This document shows, in pieces, positions 9,278 through 18,466 of a stretch of 64,000 nt of DNA (position 1 is the stretch's first letter; every line of letters begins with the position of its first letter). Source of the DNA: CAYNYM01 sp049366815 (GTDB lineage: Bacteria; Desulfobacterota; DSM-4660; Desulfatiglandales; HGW-15); assembly GCA_049366815.1 (NCBI GenBank), contig JBMNCO010000217.1, forward strand, positions 28,428 to 92,427, in the 5' to 3' direction. The translations under genes and the position numbers were made by a program. The notes under the pieces are model-generated. The model saw nothing but the letters and a program-made list of their open reading frames with translations, was not told the DNA's origin and did not search any database.

Positions 9278-9756
9278 GAATCCTCCTTAGGGCACACCCC
9301 CGCCACGGGCTCGGGGTAGAAAAGAGGCTGGTTGGATAACTGCCATCCGGGCAGGGGATTCGGCCCCAGGGCCCGGATCCTATCGGTAAATTGGGTGACA
9401 ACCCGGGCAAACTTCTGTGCCTCGGCGGAAGAAATCCATTCCAGGTGGAGCCTCCCGCCCAGCCCCATGAAATCCAGCAATTCCTGAAGGAAGGTGATCC
9501 GCTTAACGGTCATATGATTACCATACAGGTAATGACAGTCGCCGATGTGTCACCCCCCGACCAAAACTCCGTCTGCGCCGCTCTGCAGGGCCCTCAAGAT
9601 GTGATGGGCGGACACGGTGGCCGAGCACATCACACGAAGGGGACGGATGTTGGGTGGGTATGAAATCCGGCTGACACCGGCCAGATCAGCCGCCCCGTAA
9701 GCGCACCAGTTACACAGGAAGGCTATGATTTTCGGTTCGAAACATTCCTCTTTCAC
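9250..9756 (-). CDS. mvhD: MvhD-type Fe-S subunit (hydrogenase/heterodisulfide reductase delta), selenoprotein
   Basis: MvhD passes electrons from a hydrogenase or formate dehydrogenase to HdrA through a 2Fe-2S cluster. The frame is interrupted by a TGA at 9550-9552 that falls in VLVGG-U-HIGDCHY, exactly where the family has Cys (GCHxGDCHY), so it is read as Sec69 of 168 residues. FLCNWCAYG near residues 13-21 and the final EWISSAEAQKFA block are typical. I start at GTG 9756 because GAGGAG precedes it and the product then begins as usual for the family; a TTG at 9801 is possible but has no Shine-Dalgarno. A 6-bp hairpin (ATTACC/GGTAAT) lies about 16 bases after the TGA. Confidence 0.9.
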
Positions 9757-9815
9757 AACCCGCTCCTCTCGATTTTTTGGCGTCTTGCTCCAATCAGACA
9801 AAAGGGACGAGATTT

Positions 9816-12800
9816 CTATCCCGTGCCCAGGGCCCCCCTGATCTGGGCATAGAGCTGTCGATTGTCAAAACCCATGATCGCAGGGGCCTCGGAGGGACAG
9901 GCCGCCGCGCAGGCCCCGCACCCCTTGCAGAGGACGGGATTCACTTCAGCCGCCCCTGTGGTTTCGTTGAATTGAATGGCCCCGAAGGGGCAGACATTGA
10001 TACACCCAAGGCATCCGGAACAGAGCGCCGGATCGATGCGGCTCACCACACCCCCTACCGTAATACTTTCCCGAGTCAGGAAAGTCAGGGCCCTGGCCGC
10101 CGCGGCCTGCGCCTGTGCCACGCTCTCATCGATGGGCTTTGGATAGTGGGCCATGCCACACAGAAAGATTCCATCGTTCGAAAAGTCCACCGGCCTCAGT
10201 TTCTGGTGGGCCTCCAGCAACCACCCGTCTTCGTCACTGGGCACCTTGAAGAGCCGTGTGACCTCTTGAACAGGGTTGGCCACGATGGCTGAGGCCAATA
10301 TGAGGAGGTCCGTCCGGATCTTGACCGTCTCCTCCAGGACCGGGTCCCGCACCTCCACCCTGAGCCCTTCCTTTTCCGAAAAGACCCGGGGCTTTCCGTC
10401 CGACACGTAACGAATGAAGATCACGCCTGAAAGGCGGGCCTCCCTGTAAAGGGATTCCCGTTCCCCGTAGGTCCGGATGTCCCGATAAAGGATGTAGATA
10501 TTCATGTCCGGATTGAGTTCCTTTAGATGAAGGGCGCTCTCTATGGCGTGGGTACAACAGACCCTGGAACAGTAGCCTCTTTCAGGGCCCCGGGATCCGA
10601 CGCAAAGGATGAAGACGGCGGTGCGGATCTCTTTTAAGGAGGGTTTGCGGCTGATGAACCGGCGATCCAGGTCGAGGTGGGTCAAGACCCTTGGGTCTTC
10701 TCCATAAAGGTACTCCTGGGGTTGATGTTCCCTTGCACCTGTTGCAAGGATCGTGACACCGTGCTCCACCAAGGTTTCCGGCCCCCCGTTGGAACTGAGC
10801 GTCGTCTTGAAATTTCCGACAAAACCCTCCACGTTCTTGACCGTGGCATTGAGGTGGATATCGATGTCGGGATCCGTCTCCACCTCCTGCACAAGATCGG
10901 AGAGGTACCCCTGTATATCTTCTCCCTTCCATGTCCTGAAGAGGTCAAGCGCTACGCCCCCCAGATAGGGAGATCGCTCCACGAGACAGACGGGAAAGCC
11001 CTGTTTCGAAAGACTCCTGGCGGCCACCATGCCCGCGATGCCGCCCCCCAGGATCAGGGTCTTGGGATGAATGGGCACTTCCATCTCCTTCAGGGGCACT
11101 ACCAGGGCCACCTTGGCCACGGCCATCCGCACCAGGTCCTTGGCCTTTTCCGTGGCCGCATCCGGATCGTCTGCGTGCACCCAGGCATCCTGGTTCCTGA
11201 TATTGGCCATCTCCAGGAGATACTTGTTGAGCCCGGCATTGATCAGGGTCTCCTGAAACAGTGCCTCGTGTGTCCTTGGGGTGCAGGCTGCAACGACCAC
11301 TCGGTTGAGGCCCTTTTCCCGAATGAGGGCCGTCATCTTGTCCTGGGTATCCTGGGAGCAGGTAAACAGATTCTCCTCGACATAAAGCACCTGGGGCAGG
11401 GTCCGGGCATAGGACACCACCTCCGGTACCCTCACAACCCCCCCGATATTGATGCCGCAGTTGCAGACAAAAACGCCGATCCGGGGTGCCAGGCCCGAGA
11501 CTTCCGTTTCCATGGGCCCTTCAGGATGACGGGTCAGGGTGTGACGTGAAGAGGCCAGGTCTTTTGTGGCTGAAACGGCTGCAGCGCTCGCTTCCATGAC
11601 GGATTGGGGTATATCCTTTGGCCCTGACAGGGCTCCGCAGGCATATACACCCGCTCGGGAGGTGCAGACGGGATCAAAGGAGGATGTCTCACAAAATCCT
11701 CCCTTTGTGAGATTTACACCGAGACCTTGCGCCAGCCGTGATACGTCCTGCCGGACTTCCATACCCACGGACAGGACCACCATATCAAAGGACTCCCTGA
11801 CGACCTCCCCCTTGTTGTTGACGTAGGGCACAAGGAGTGCTTCACTTCCCTCTGCGACGTCGATGTTTGGGACCCTGGAGCGGATAAGGCGCAGTCCGTG
11901 CCGTTTTTCGGCCTCTTCGCAGTAACGGTCGAAATCTTTCCCTGGTGTTCTCATATCCATGAAAAAGACGGCGCAGTCCAAGGCCTCTGTTGCGTGCTCC
12001 TTGGCCATCACCGCCTCCTTGACGGCATACATGCAACAGACCGAAGAACAGTAATCGTGATCACATTGATGCAGGTCCCGGGATCCGACACACTGCAGCC
12101 AGGCGATTTTTTCGGGCTCCCTTCCGTCGGAAGGACACTGGAGGCGGCCCTGAAAGGGGCCTGTTGCGCTCAGGATACGCTCGAATTCCATGCTGGTGAC
12201 CACATTCGGATGCCCGGCGTATTTGTAAGCGGCGTATCGGCGCGGATCAAAGGTCTGGAACCCGCAGGCAAGAATCACGGCCCCGGCCCGAATCGTCTGT
12301 TTCTTTTCCCGGTCTTCAAAGTTGACGGCCCCTGCAGGGCAGAACTTTTCGCAGGCCCTGCATTTTCCCTTTTGGATGTAGATGCAGTGGGCCGGGTCAA
12401 TCGCGTATTTCAGGGGCACCGCCTGGGCATACTGGACGTAGACGGCCTTTCTTTTGGTGAGGTTTTCGTTGAAAGGGTCATCCACCTTCTTCGGGCACTT
12501 TTCGGCGCATGTCCCGCAGGCGATACATCTGTCCGTATCCACGTAGCGCGGATGGCTCGTGATATCGACTTCAAAGGCACCCGGTTCCCCCCTGAGGGCA
12601 GTGACCTCGGAGAGTGTGAGGAGTTCGATGTTTGTGTGCCGGCCGACCTCGACCAGTTTGGGCGAGATGATTCACATGGCGCAGTCGTTTGTAGGAAAGG
12701 TCTTGTCCAGCTGCGCCATGGCCCCGCCGACGGCCGGGGACTTCTCCACCAGATAGACGAAAAAGCCGGCGTTCGCCGTATCCAGGGCGGCCTGCATACC

Positions 12801-12866
12801 CACGATTCCACCGCCCACAACGACGACCGACCCAGCGGGCTCATGCCTGATGGAAGCAGTGACCAT
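9816..12866 (-). CDS. hdrA: HdrA-type FAD/Fe-S protein, tandem fusion, selenoprotein
   Basis: HdrA is the flavin-bifurcating subunit of heterodisulfide-reductase complexes. 1016 residues when the TGA at 12672-12674 is read as Sec65 ([15 protein letters not shown]), a position normally Cys in HdrA. There are two HdrA-like halves. Residues 1-450: GGGIVG FAD motif, Sec site, [11 protein letters not shown] near 113 and CRACEKFC near 165. From about 458: the HdrA N-terminal Fe-S domain ([10 protein letters not shown]), a second FAD motif GGGIAG near 605, and two 4Fe-4S motifs near 950 and 983. Single HdrA is about 650 residues, so this is a fusion or duplication. AAGGAG precedes the ATG at 12866. 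hdrB and hdrC are not adjacent. Confidence 0.92.
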
Positions 12867-12991
12867 GAATTGACTCCTTTTCTCTCTTGTCCCTAATTGG
12901 AACGGCCGCTCCACGAAGGGGCACAAGGAAATGAGGAATAGAATATGCCCCCCGCGATTGGAACGCCGTTTTTCCTGTTTTCCGGCCTTGC

Positions 12992-13687
12992 CTACCACAC
13001 CTCTCTTTCCAGTCGCTTATAGATGAACATCAGTTGTTTCTGAGTCAGTTCACCCACGTGTTCATTGATCCACCTGAGATCTCCGGAAACGATGGCCGCC
13101 TTGGCCTCATTGGAAAGTTCATAGTCTTCAAGGGCCGAGGAGCCGACGGCCATGATGGTGTTCCAAAACCGGCTGTCTTCAGAGGTTCGATTCAGGACCC
13201 GGATGACTTCCCGCTTCTGTATGAGTTTCTCTTCTTCCGTCTCGGCCTTCTTGACGGCCGACTTGGTCGGGACCGTCTCTTTATCCTTCTCTTTCAGGGC
13301 GCCACCCACCGCGGCCATGAATTCACCCTCGGTAAAGGGCTTTGGCAGATAGTCGGACACCCCGATTTTCATGGCGTTCACCGCCGAGGCCACTGTTGCG
13401 TATCCCGTGATGACTACGACCCCTGTCTCCGGCCTCCTGTCTTTGACCTCCTTGATGACGTCCATGCCGTCCATGTCCGGCAGGCGAAGGTCTGCAACCA
13501 GGAGATCAAAATATTTCTGTTTGAATTTTTCCAGGGCGCTGTGTCCGGTCATGGCCAGATCAACGCCGTATCCTTCTTCCTTTAAAACCATTTGAAGGCC
13601 CTGTGCCACGCTGGGTTCATCCTCCATCAAGAGGATCTGGCGTTTTCCCAGGGACTTTCCCCCTACCATTTCCTGTGACACGTTCAT
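12992..13687 (-). CDS. Response regulator with C-terminal helical (LigA-like) domain
   Basis: A 231-residue regulator. The receiver domain is at residues 15-130 with acidic pocket E22/D23, phospho-acceptor D66 ([13 protein letters not shown]) and the conserved Lys in LPKPF. A charged linker follows, then a compact helical tail (about 184-231, ending [15 protein letters not shown]) that resembles the small LigA-type subunit fold of protocatechuate dioxygenases rather than a DNA-binding domain; this is a weak assignment. It is the first gene downstream of the candidate sigma-54 promoter and lies 125 bases before hdrA, so it may be part of the same transcript. AAGGAGG precedes the ATG. Confidence 0.8.
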   Translation of the reverse strand: MNVSQEMVGGKSLGKRQILLMEDEPSVAQGLQMVLKEEGYGVDLAMTGHSALEKFKQKYFDLLVADLRLPDMDGMDVIKEVKDRRPETGVVVITGYATVASAVNAMKIGVSDYLPKPFTEGEFMAAVGGALKEKDKETVPTKSAVKKAETEEEKLIQKREVIRVLNRTSEDSRFWNTIMAVGSSALEDYELSNEAKAAIVSGDLRWINEHVGELTQKQLMFIYKRLEREVW

Positions 13688-13833
13688 GACTCCACCTCCT
13701 TCTCACAAAGCTTGTTTTGAATTCCGGGAAACACACACATCTTTTTGTCCTAAGAACCGTCCATGGATTTCAGGAAGCAAAATGCCGTTTCCCCCCTGAC
13801 CGTCTTGCATGACCGTCATGATCTCTCAGGGTA

Positions 13834-13848
13834 GCAAAATCGAATCCA
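13834..13848 (-). promoter_or_regulatory. Candidate sigma-54 (-24/-12) promoter for the response regulator-hdr-fdh operon
   Basis: The minus strand reads TGGATTCGATTTTGC: TGG at -24 and TTGC at -12 with the required GG-N10-GC spacing. The central CAC of the consensus is absent. It lies about 150 bases upstream of the second response regulator and directly downstream of a sigma-54 activator gene, which raises its prior. Confidence 0.45.
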
Positions 13849-13969
13849 AAGATGTGGCGGTGAGTCTGGAAGTGGTGCTAAATCGATTTTCTTATTGTTA
13901 TCAATCGGTTATAATTGAAAAGAGGAATTTCCGGGGAGGCGGGAACAAGAACAAAAAGTATAAATTCCT

Positions 13970-14033
13970 ATACGGTCGTGACCGAAAATTTCCGCCAAGT
14001 TTCTGCAATTTCAAACGATTTCGGCCGTATAAT
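13970..14033. repeat. Inverted-repeat region: candidate activator site or terminator
   Basis: ATACGG near 13971 and CCGTAT near 14028 are inverted copies. Inside the left arm CGGTC-GT-GACCG (13973-13984) is a short palindrome, and CCGAAA/TTTCGG extends the arms. It lies about 125 bases upstream of the candidate -24/-12 site, a normal distance for a sigma-54 activator site, but also just downstream of the stop of the sigma-54 regulator gene, where a terminator would lie. I cannot decide between the two. Confidence 0.35.
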
Positions 14034-14036
14034 CTT

Positions 14037-15464
14037 TTATGCGTTTTTCCCTGGTGCCTCCTGTTTAAAGTCTTCCAAAGAGAGATGGTGTTTTTTTAGA
14101 AGGGCGGAAAAGTTGGACCGTTGCATTCCAACCCTTTTGGCCGCAAGGGTGATATTCCCTTCACATTTCTTCATGGCCTTGATGAGAAAGGTCTTTTCGA
14201 TGTGCCCATAGGTCTCGTCGAGGAGTTGCTTCTTCATGGTCTTGAGTTCCCGGAGTGATTCGGGCACCGATCCTTCCTGCCAGGATCGCCTGGCATGGAG
14301 GTGATCCAGCAGGTCGAGAATGTCCAATACCTCGCGATCGACCAGGATGACCAGGCGTTCTATCGCATTTTTAAGTTGCCTCACATTGCCCGGCCAGTCG
14401 TGGTTGGCCAGCATCTCAAGGGCCTCATGTGAAAATCCGTCGATCTTTTTCCCTGTCTTGCGACAAAACAGCCGCAGAAAGTGATAGGCCAATAAGGGGA
14501 TATCATCCTTTCGCTCCCGAAGAGGGGGGAGGTCTATGGGGACGACATTTAAGCGGTAGAAAAGGTCTTCTCTGAAAAGGCCGTCGTTCACCATGGCCTT
14601 CAGGTCCTTGTTCGTCGCGGCAATGAGCCGGATATCAGTCTTCTTGACCTGGCTCGCACCCACCGGCTTGTATTCCTGCATTTCAAGGACCCGCAGAAGC
14701 TTTGCCTGGATCTCCGTATTCAGATTGGCCACGTCGTCCAGAAAAAGCGTGCCTTTGTGGGCCACCTCGAAGATTCCGGCCTTGTCCTGCACGGCCCCGG
14801 TAAAGGCCCCTTTGACGTGCCCGAACAGCTCGCTTTCCAGAAGACCGGGGGAGAGGGTGCTGCAATCAACGGCCACGAACTGCCTCGCAGCCCGCTTGCT
14901 CCGGACATGAATGGCACGGGCAAAAAGTTCTTTTCCTGTGCCGCTCTCTCCGTTCAGGAGCACGGTGCTGTCCGTGGGGGCAACCTTTTGGATGGCATCG
15001 AAAATTTCAAGGATCTTCGGGTTTCGCCCTACAATATTGTCAAAACCATACCGACCGAGGAGCTCCCTCTTCAAGGAGAGATTTTCCTGAACAAGACGCT
15101 TTTTTTCCGCGGCCCGCTCCACACTAAGGATGAGTTCATCCTCTGAAAAGGGCTTGGCGATATAGTCAAAGGCCCCGAGCTTCATGGCCTCGACTGCATT
15201 CTGCACCGTAGAATACCCTGTCATGACCACGATGTATTCTCCGGGTTTTTCTTCCCGCACCCTCCGCAGGATATCCATCCCATCCATATCCGGAAGCTTC
15301 ATATCCAGAAGGATGACATCGTAGGAACCCTTGAGAATCGCTTCGAGTCCCTCTCTTCCGGTCGCGAAGATCTCGGCGGAATGGCCCCGGTCGGAGAGCG
15401 CCATGCGGCATCCCCGGCAAATGGCCTGTTCGTCATCGATAATCAGGGCATGGATAGCTTCCAT
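14037..15464 (-). CDS. Sigma-54-dependent response regulator (NtrC family)
   Basis: About 475 residues. The N-terminal receiver has the phospho-Asp in VILLDMKLPDMDG. A sigma-54 AAA+ domain (about 140-375) has Walker A GESGTGKE near 172 and the sigma-54 contact loop GAFTGA near 217. A C-terminal Fis-type HTH lies near 430-465 (GNITLAAKRVGMQRSNFSALL). All three modules look intact. ATG at 15464 stands 9 bases after GGAGG; GTG at 15470 is the alternative. The upstream gene is a histidine kinase, and the downstream hdr-fdh genes are the likely target through the -24/-12 candidate. It acts as an ATP-driven activator of sigma-54 RNA polymerase. Confidence 0.92.
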   Translation of the reverse strand: MEAIHALIIDDEQAICRGCRMALSDRGHSAEIFATGREGLEAILKGSYDVILLDMKLPDMDGMDILRRVREEKPGEYIVVMTGYSTVQNAVEAMKLGAFDYIAKPFSEDELILSVERAAEKKRLVQENLSLKRELLGRYGFDNIVGRNPKILEIFDAIQKVAPTDSTVLLNGESGTGKELFARAIHVRSKRAARQFVAVDCSTLSPGLLESELFGHVKGAFTGAVQDKAGIFEVAHKGTLFLDDVANLNTEIQAKLLRVLEMQEYKPVGASQVKKTDIRLIAATNKDLKAMVNDGLFREDLFYRLNVVPIDLPPLRERKDDIPLLAYHFLRLFCRKTGKKIDGFSHEALEMLANHDWPGNVRQLKNAIERLVILVDREVLDILDLLDHLHARRSWQEGSVPESLRELKTMKKQLLDETYGHIEKTFLIKAMKKCEGNITLAAKRVGMQRSNFSALLKKHHLSLEDFKQEAPGKNA

Positions 15465-15553
15465 ATTCACTAACCTCCGCCTGATCCCTTTGCGATCCTA
15501 GACCCGGAACCGGAATAACTTCTCTGCCGTTTTTGAACAGATAGGTCGGTGTC

Positions 15554-16789
15554 TCAGTGCGGGGGCGAACCGGAGGTCTCGTCACCCGCAGGAAATGCTA
15601 TGGTGAAACACGTCCCCCGGCCCAATTTACTGGAAACGCGGATGTTTCCCCCGTGTTTTTCGATAATGCCGTAGTTCACGGCCAGCCCCAGCCCGCTTCC
15701 CTTTGGTTTTGTGGAAAAGAAGGGGTCAAAAATTTTCCCAAGATTTTCAGGTGATATGCCGCAACCCGTGTCCTCGACTTCGACCACAAGCCTCTTCTTA
15801 TCCAAATCAATTCGGGTGCGGATCCGAATCGTGCCCTCCTCCTGCATGGCCTCAACGCCGTTGAGAAGCAGGTTGATAAAGACCTGTTCCATTTGGTCCA
15901 CGTCAAGCAGGGCCTTCGGCATGCCCTCGGCCAAATCCTTTTCCAGGCGGATGTGTCGGAGCCGGAACTCATTTTCGAGGATGTTCAAGGCCTTGATAAT
16001 AATTTCATTGATATCGGCCGAAATCTTTTTGGGTTCCTTTTCCCGCGAAAACTCCAACAATTCCTGAATAATCCCCCGGCACCGGATAGTCTCGTGGATA
16101 ATGATATCCAGGCCTTCTCTCAAGGGACCCGTCTGGGGCACCTTTTTGACCAGATTGGTGCTGTAGAGCAGGATCCCGGCAAGCGGATTATTGATCTCGT
16201 GGGCAATACCTGCCGCCATGCGGCCGAGGCTCGAGAGCTTTTCCGTCTGAAGGGCAAGATGGTCATAGCGGTTTTGTTGTGTTTCGATCAGCCGGGCCTT
16301 GTCAATGGCCATGGCGCATTGCTCGGCGATAAATTCCGTAAAATTTATTTCTTCCTCGGAGAACTTTCTCTTCTGGGGGAAGAAGATCCGAAGCACCCCC
16401 ACGATGCTGTTTCTCAATGAAAGGGGGAGATCCACCATCATCTGGATACCTTCCTCCCGGGCGGACCCCGGGTATTGCACCCTGGGATCCGTTTCCACGT
16501 CTTCGATGATAAGGACCTTGTTTTGTCTGCACAGTTCCGTGATGACCTTATGGCTGGAAACGTGGCCCTTGGAAAGATATTTCCCACTCAGGCCGTAGGC
16601 GGCGTTCAATTCCAACTCGTTGGTTTCCAGATTGAGGATGCGGAGAACGGCCCCTTTGGCCTTGAGTGCCTCGGTCACCTTGCTCACGACAAGGTCGAGG
16701 ACTTCTTCCACGCTGGTGCTGGAATGGACCGAACGACTGACATCCCGGAAGATGTGGTAAAAGGCCGCGATAGTCTGGGAAGGATTCAT
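15554..16789 (-). CDS. Cytoplasmic GAF-domain sensor histidine kinase
   Basis: About 411 residues without membrane segments. A GAF domain (about 25-165) precedes a HisKA domain with H-box HEINNPL (His near 197) and a HATPase domain ending with DTGCGISPENLG, FFSTKPKGSGLGLA and a final G box. GAF domains bind small ligands or redox cofactors, so the signal is probably intracellular. I chose the second of two close ATGs (16789) because GAGGATCACC precedes it; the first (16801) adds four residues and lacks a Shine-Dalgarno. It lies 89 bases upstream of the sigma-54 regulator, its likely partner. Confidence 0.9.
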   Translation of the reverse strand: MNPSQTIAAFYHIFRDVSRSVHSSTSVEEVLDLVVSKVTEALKAKGAVLRILNLETNELELNAAYGLSGKYLSKGHVSSHKVITELCRQNKVLIIEDVETDPRVQYPGSAREEGIQMMVDLPLSLRNSIVGVLRIFFPQKRKFSEEEINFTEFIAEQCAMAIDKARLIETQQNRYDHLALQTEKLSSLGRMAAGIAHEINNPLAGILLYSTNLVKKVPQTGPLREGLDIIIHETIRCRGIIQELLEFSREKEPKKISADINEIIIKALNILENEFRLRHIRLEKDLAEGMPKALLDVDQMEQVFINLLLNGVEAMQEEGTIRIRTRIDLDKKRLVVEVEDTGCGISPENLGKIFDPFFSTKPKGSGLGLAVNYGIIEKHGGNIRVSSKLGRGTCFTIAFPAGDETSGSPPH

Positions 16790-17109
16790 GGTGATCCTCA
16801 TTGTCGCGCCCGGCGGTCAATCAAAAGAGCGTCCGGCTGTGGGGCACCTTACGCTCACTTTACAGCCCGCAAGCCCCTCGTCATCGAAGGGAGATTCCAA
16901 GGGACTGTAACACAAGATATTATCGAAACACTCACAATCCTAACCGGACACTGCTGGATTTTTATAACAGATCTACCTTTTATTGTCAAAATGGGAATCG
17001 AAGGCCGCTTTCCATGCTTTGTTCTTCTTGATTTTCCTCTTTTGAGATGATGGTGGCGGTCAAAGGGTGATCGCCACCGTCATTTAAATCGTCTTTCCGG
17101 TTCCCATGA
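16790..17109. other. Intergenic, AT-rich, with hairpin
   Basis: About 320 bases between the kinase start and the methyltransferase stop, both on the minus strand. 16910-17040 is AT-rich and may hold the kinase promoter, but no convincing -35/-10 or -24/-12 pair was found. The hairpin at 17049-17081 is listed separately. Confidence 0.4.
17049..17081 (-). terminator. Hairpin downstream of the corrinoid methyltransferase operon
   Basis: GATGGTGGCG (17049-17058) pairs with CGCCACCGTC (17072-17081) with one T-G wobble, and two more inner pairs leave a 9-base loop. It starts 28 bases after the methyltransferase stop. No T-tract follows, so it may be a weak terminator or an mRNA-stabilising hairpin. 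Confidence 0.5.
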
Positions 17110-18462
17110 TCATTGGTACACACCATATTCTTTCGTGAAATCGATCATGGCGTGCAAGGTGTCCGCCTTCCCCTCATCCATACCGGTTCCCGTGGACATG
17201 ATGTAGCCGCCCCCCTTTCCCGCCACATCGATGAGGTCCTTGCAGTATGCCCTTACTTCCTCGGGGGTGCCTGTGAGGAGTAACCCGGCCGGCACGTTCC
17301 CGCCGATACAAAGGGTATCTCCTACCATCTCTTTTGCCTTGGCCATGTCCGTCCGATCGAATATCCAAAAGCAGGAGCCCTTGGGAAGTTCCTTCAGGTA
17401 TTCGAGTCTCGTGTTAAAGCTTCCTTCGCAGAACAGGAAGGGCACACAGCCCTCGCCGGCCAGACCGAGGATGACCTCCTTGAGGGGAGGCCAGTAGAAT
17501 TTTTTGAAATGCTCATCTGACATGAACCCGTCAGCCCCCTTGTGCATAGGAATAAACACCATGGGGTTCGCTGCCATGGTCGCCATACCCACGCCTTGTC
17601 CTATCTGGAGGGGGATGATCCTTTCCATGGCCTTCAGCACCATGTCCGGCTGCCTGTAAAGATCCATCATCATGCCCCTCGTGCCTCTCAGGGTATCGGC
17701 GAGGATATCGTAGGGTGCCTTGGCCGCACCGCCTATGACCGTCGGAAATCCCATGCTCCGGACTTCTATCTCAAAGGCCCCTATCTTTTGGACCCAGGCC
17801 ATGGCCTCATTTCCCGCCTCCATCAGGGCCTTGAGGGCATTCTGGACCGGTGGAATCCCCCAGGGGACCGAAAGTCCGGAGACCGCCACGATTTCCCACA
17901 GCCAGGGCAGGGGGGCAAGGTTGCTCAAAGGTTCCAGTGCGCCGAAGACGCGGGGCATCCAGGTCCTCAGCCAGAAGTCAGAGGGGTCATTGATGAGGGC
18001 CGGGTAGTCTTCGGCCTTCATGTACTCGGCCTCCACGCATTGATAACCCGATCCCTTTGAAACCCCGTGACCGGGCCACTTGTATTGCTTAAAATCGAGG
18101 ATCTCGAGAATCTTGCCTGAGCCGATAAAGGCAGGGGAACCATAGTAGTCGGGTTTGAAGTCTTCAAGAAAGCGTTTGTGGGTGGAGAGCAATTTGTCGT
18201 AGTCATACATACATTCATAGGGTGTCACGCCGTAAATGTCTGTCTGCATGAAGGTACCCTGGGGGAATATTGGAATCCTGTCCGGAACCTTTTCCATCAA
18301 AACGGCCTCTTTAAAGCGCCTTGTGCTTGCCTTATAGGTCGCCTCGGCTTCCGGATTCAGGAACTGAAGGGCATTCCCCTCGGGGTCTTTCGGCGACGAC
18401 CAGGCCGCAAATCTGGCCTCCCGCTTTTCTTCCACCGTCATTTCTTCCCATTTTTTTTCCAT
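17110..18462 (-). CDS. Uroporphyrinogen decarboxylase-family (MtaA-like) methyltransferase
   Basis: A 450-residue TIM-barrel protein of the URO-D superfamily. Its position 4 bases after a corrinoid protein gene, and the C-terminal GGGYIMSTGTGMDEGKA block, place it with the cobalamin-dependent methyltransferase branch (MtaA/CmuA-like) rather than with heme-biosynthetic HemE. It probably moves a methyl group between a substrate and the corrinoid protein next door. Cysteines in FLFCEGSF and TLCIGG could be metal ligands, but a clean H-x-C-xn-C zinc motif is not obvious. GGAGGG precedes the ATG. The methyl donor cannot be predicted. Confidence 0.82.
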   Translation of the reverse strand: MEKKWEEMTVEEKREARFAAWSSPKDPEGNALQFLNPEAEATYKASTRRFKEAVLMEKVPDRIPIFPQGTFMQTDIYGVTPYECMYDYDKLLSTHKRFLEDFKPDYYGSPAFIGSGKILEILDFKQYKWPGHGVSKGSGYQCVEAEYMKAEDYPALINDPSDFWLRTWMPRVFGALEPLSNLAPLPWLWEIVAVSGLSVPWGIPPVQNALKALMEAGNEAMAWVQKIGAFEIEVRSMGFPTVIGGAAKAPYDILADTLRGTRGMMMDLYRQPDMVLKAMERIIPLQIGQGVGMATMAANPMVFIPMHKGADGFMSDEHFKKFYWPPLKEVILGLAGEGCVPFLFCEGSFNTRLEYLKELPKGSCFWIFDRTDMAKAKEMVGDTLCIGGNVPAGLLLTGTPEEVRAYCKDLIDVAGKGGGYIMSTGTGMDEGKADTLHAMIDFTKEYGVYQ

Positions 18463-18466
18463 TGTT

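Noticed and set aside
10677..11549. 290-codon plus-strand gene inside hdrA
   Set aside because: Antisense to well-conserved HdrA sequence; no start signals or domain.
12542..12998. Two separate genes for HdrA N-terminus and body
   Set aside because: The same frame continues across a TGA at the conserved Cys/Sec site, and the sequence between TGA and the next Met is HdrA-like.
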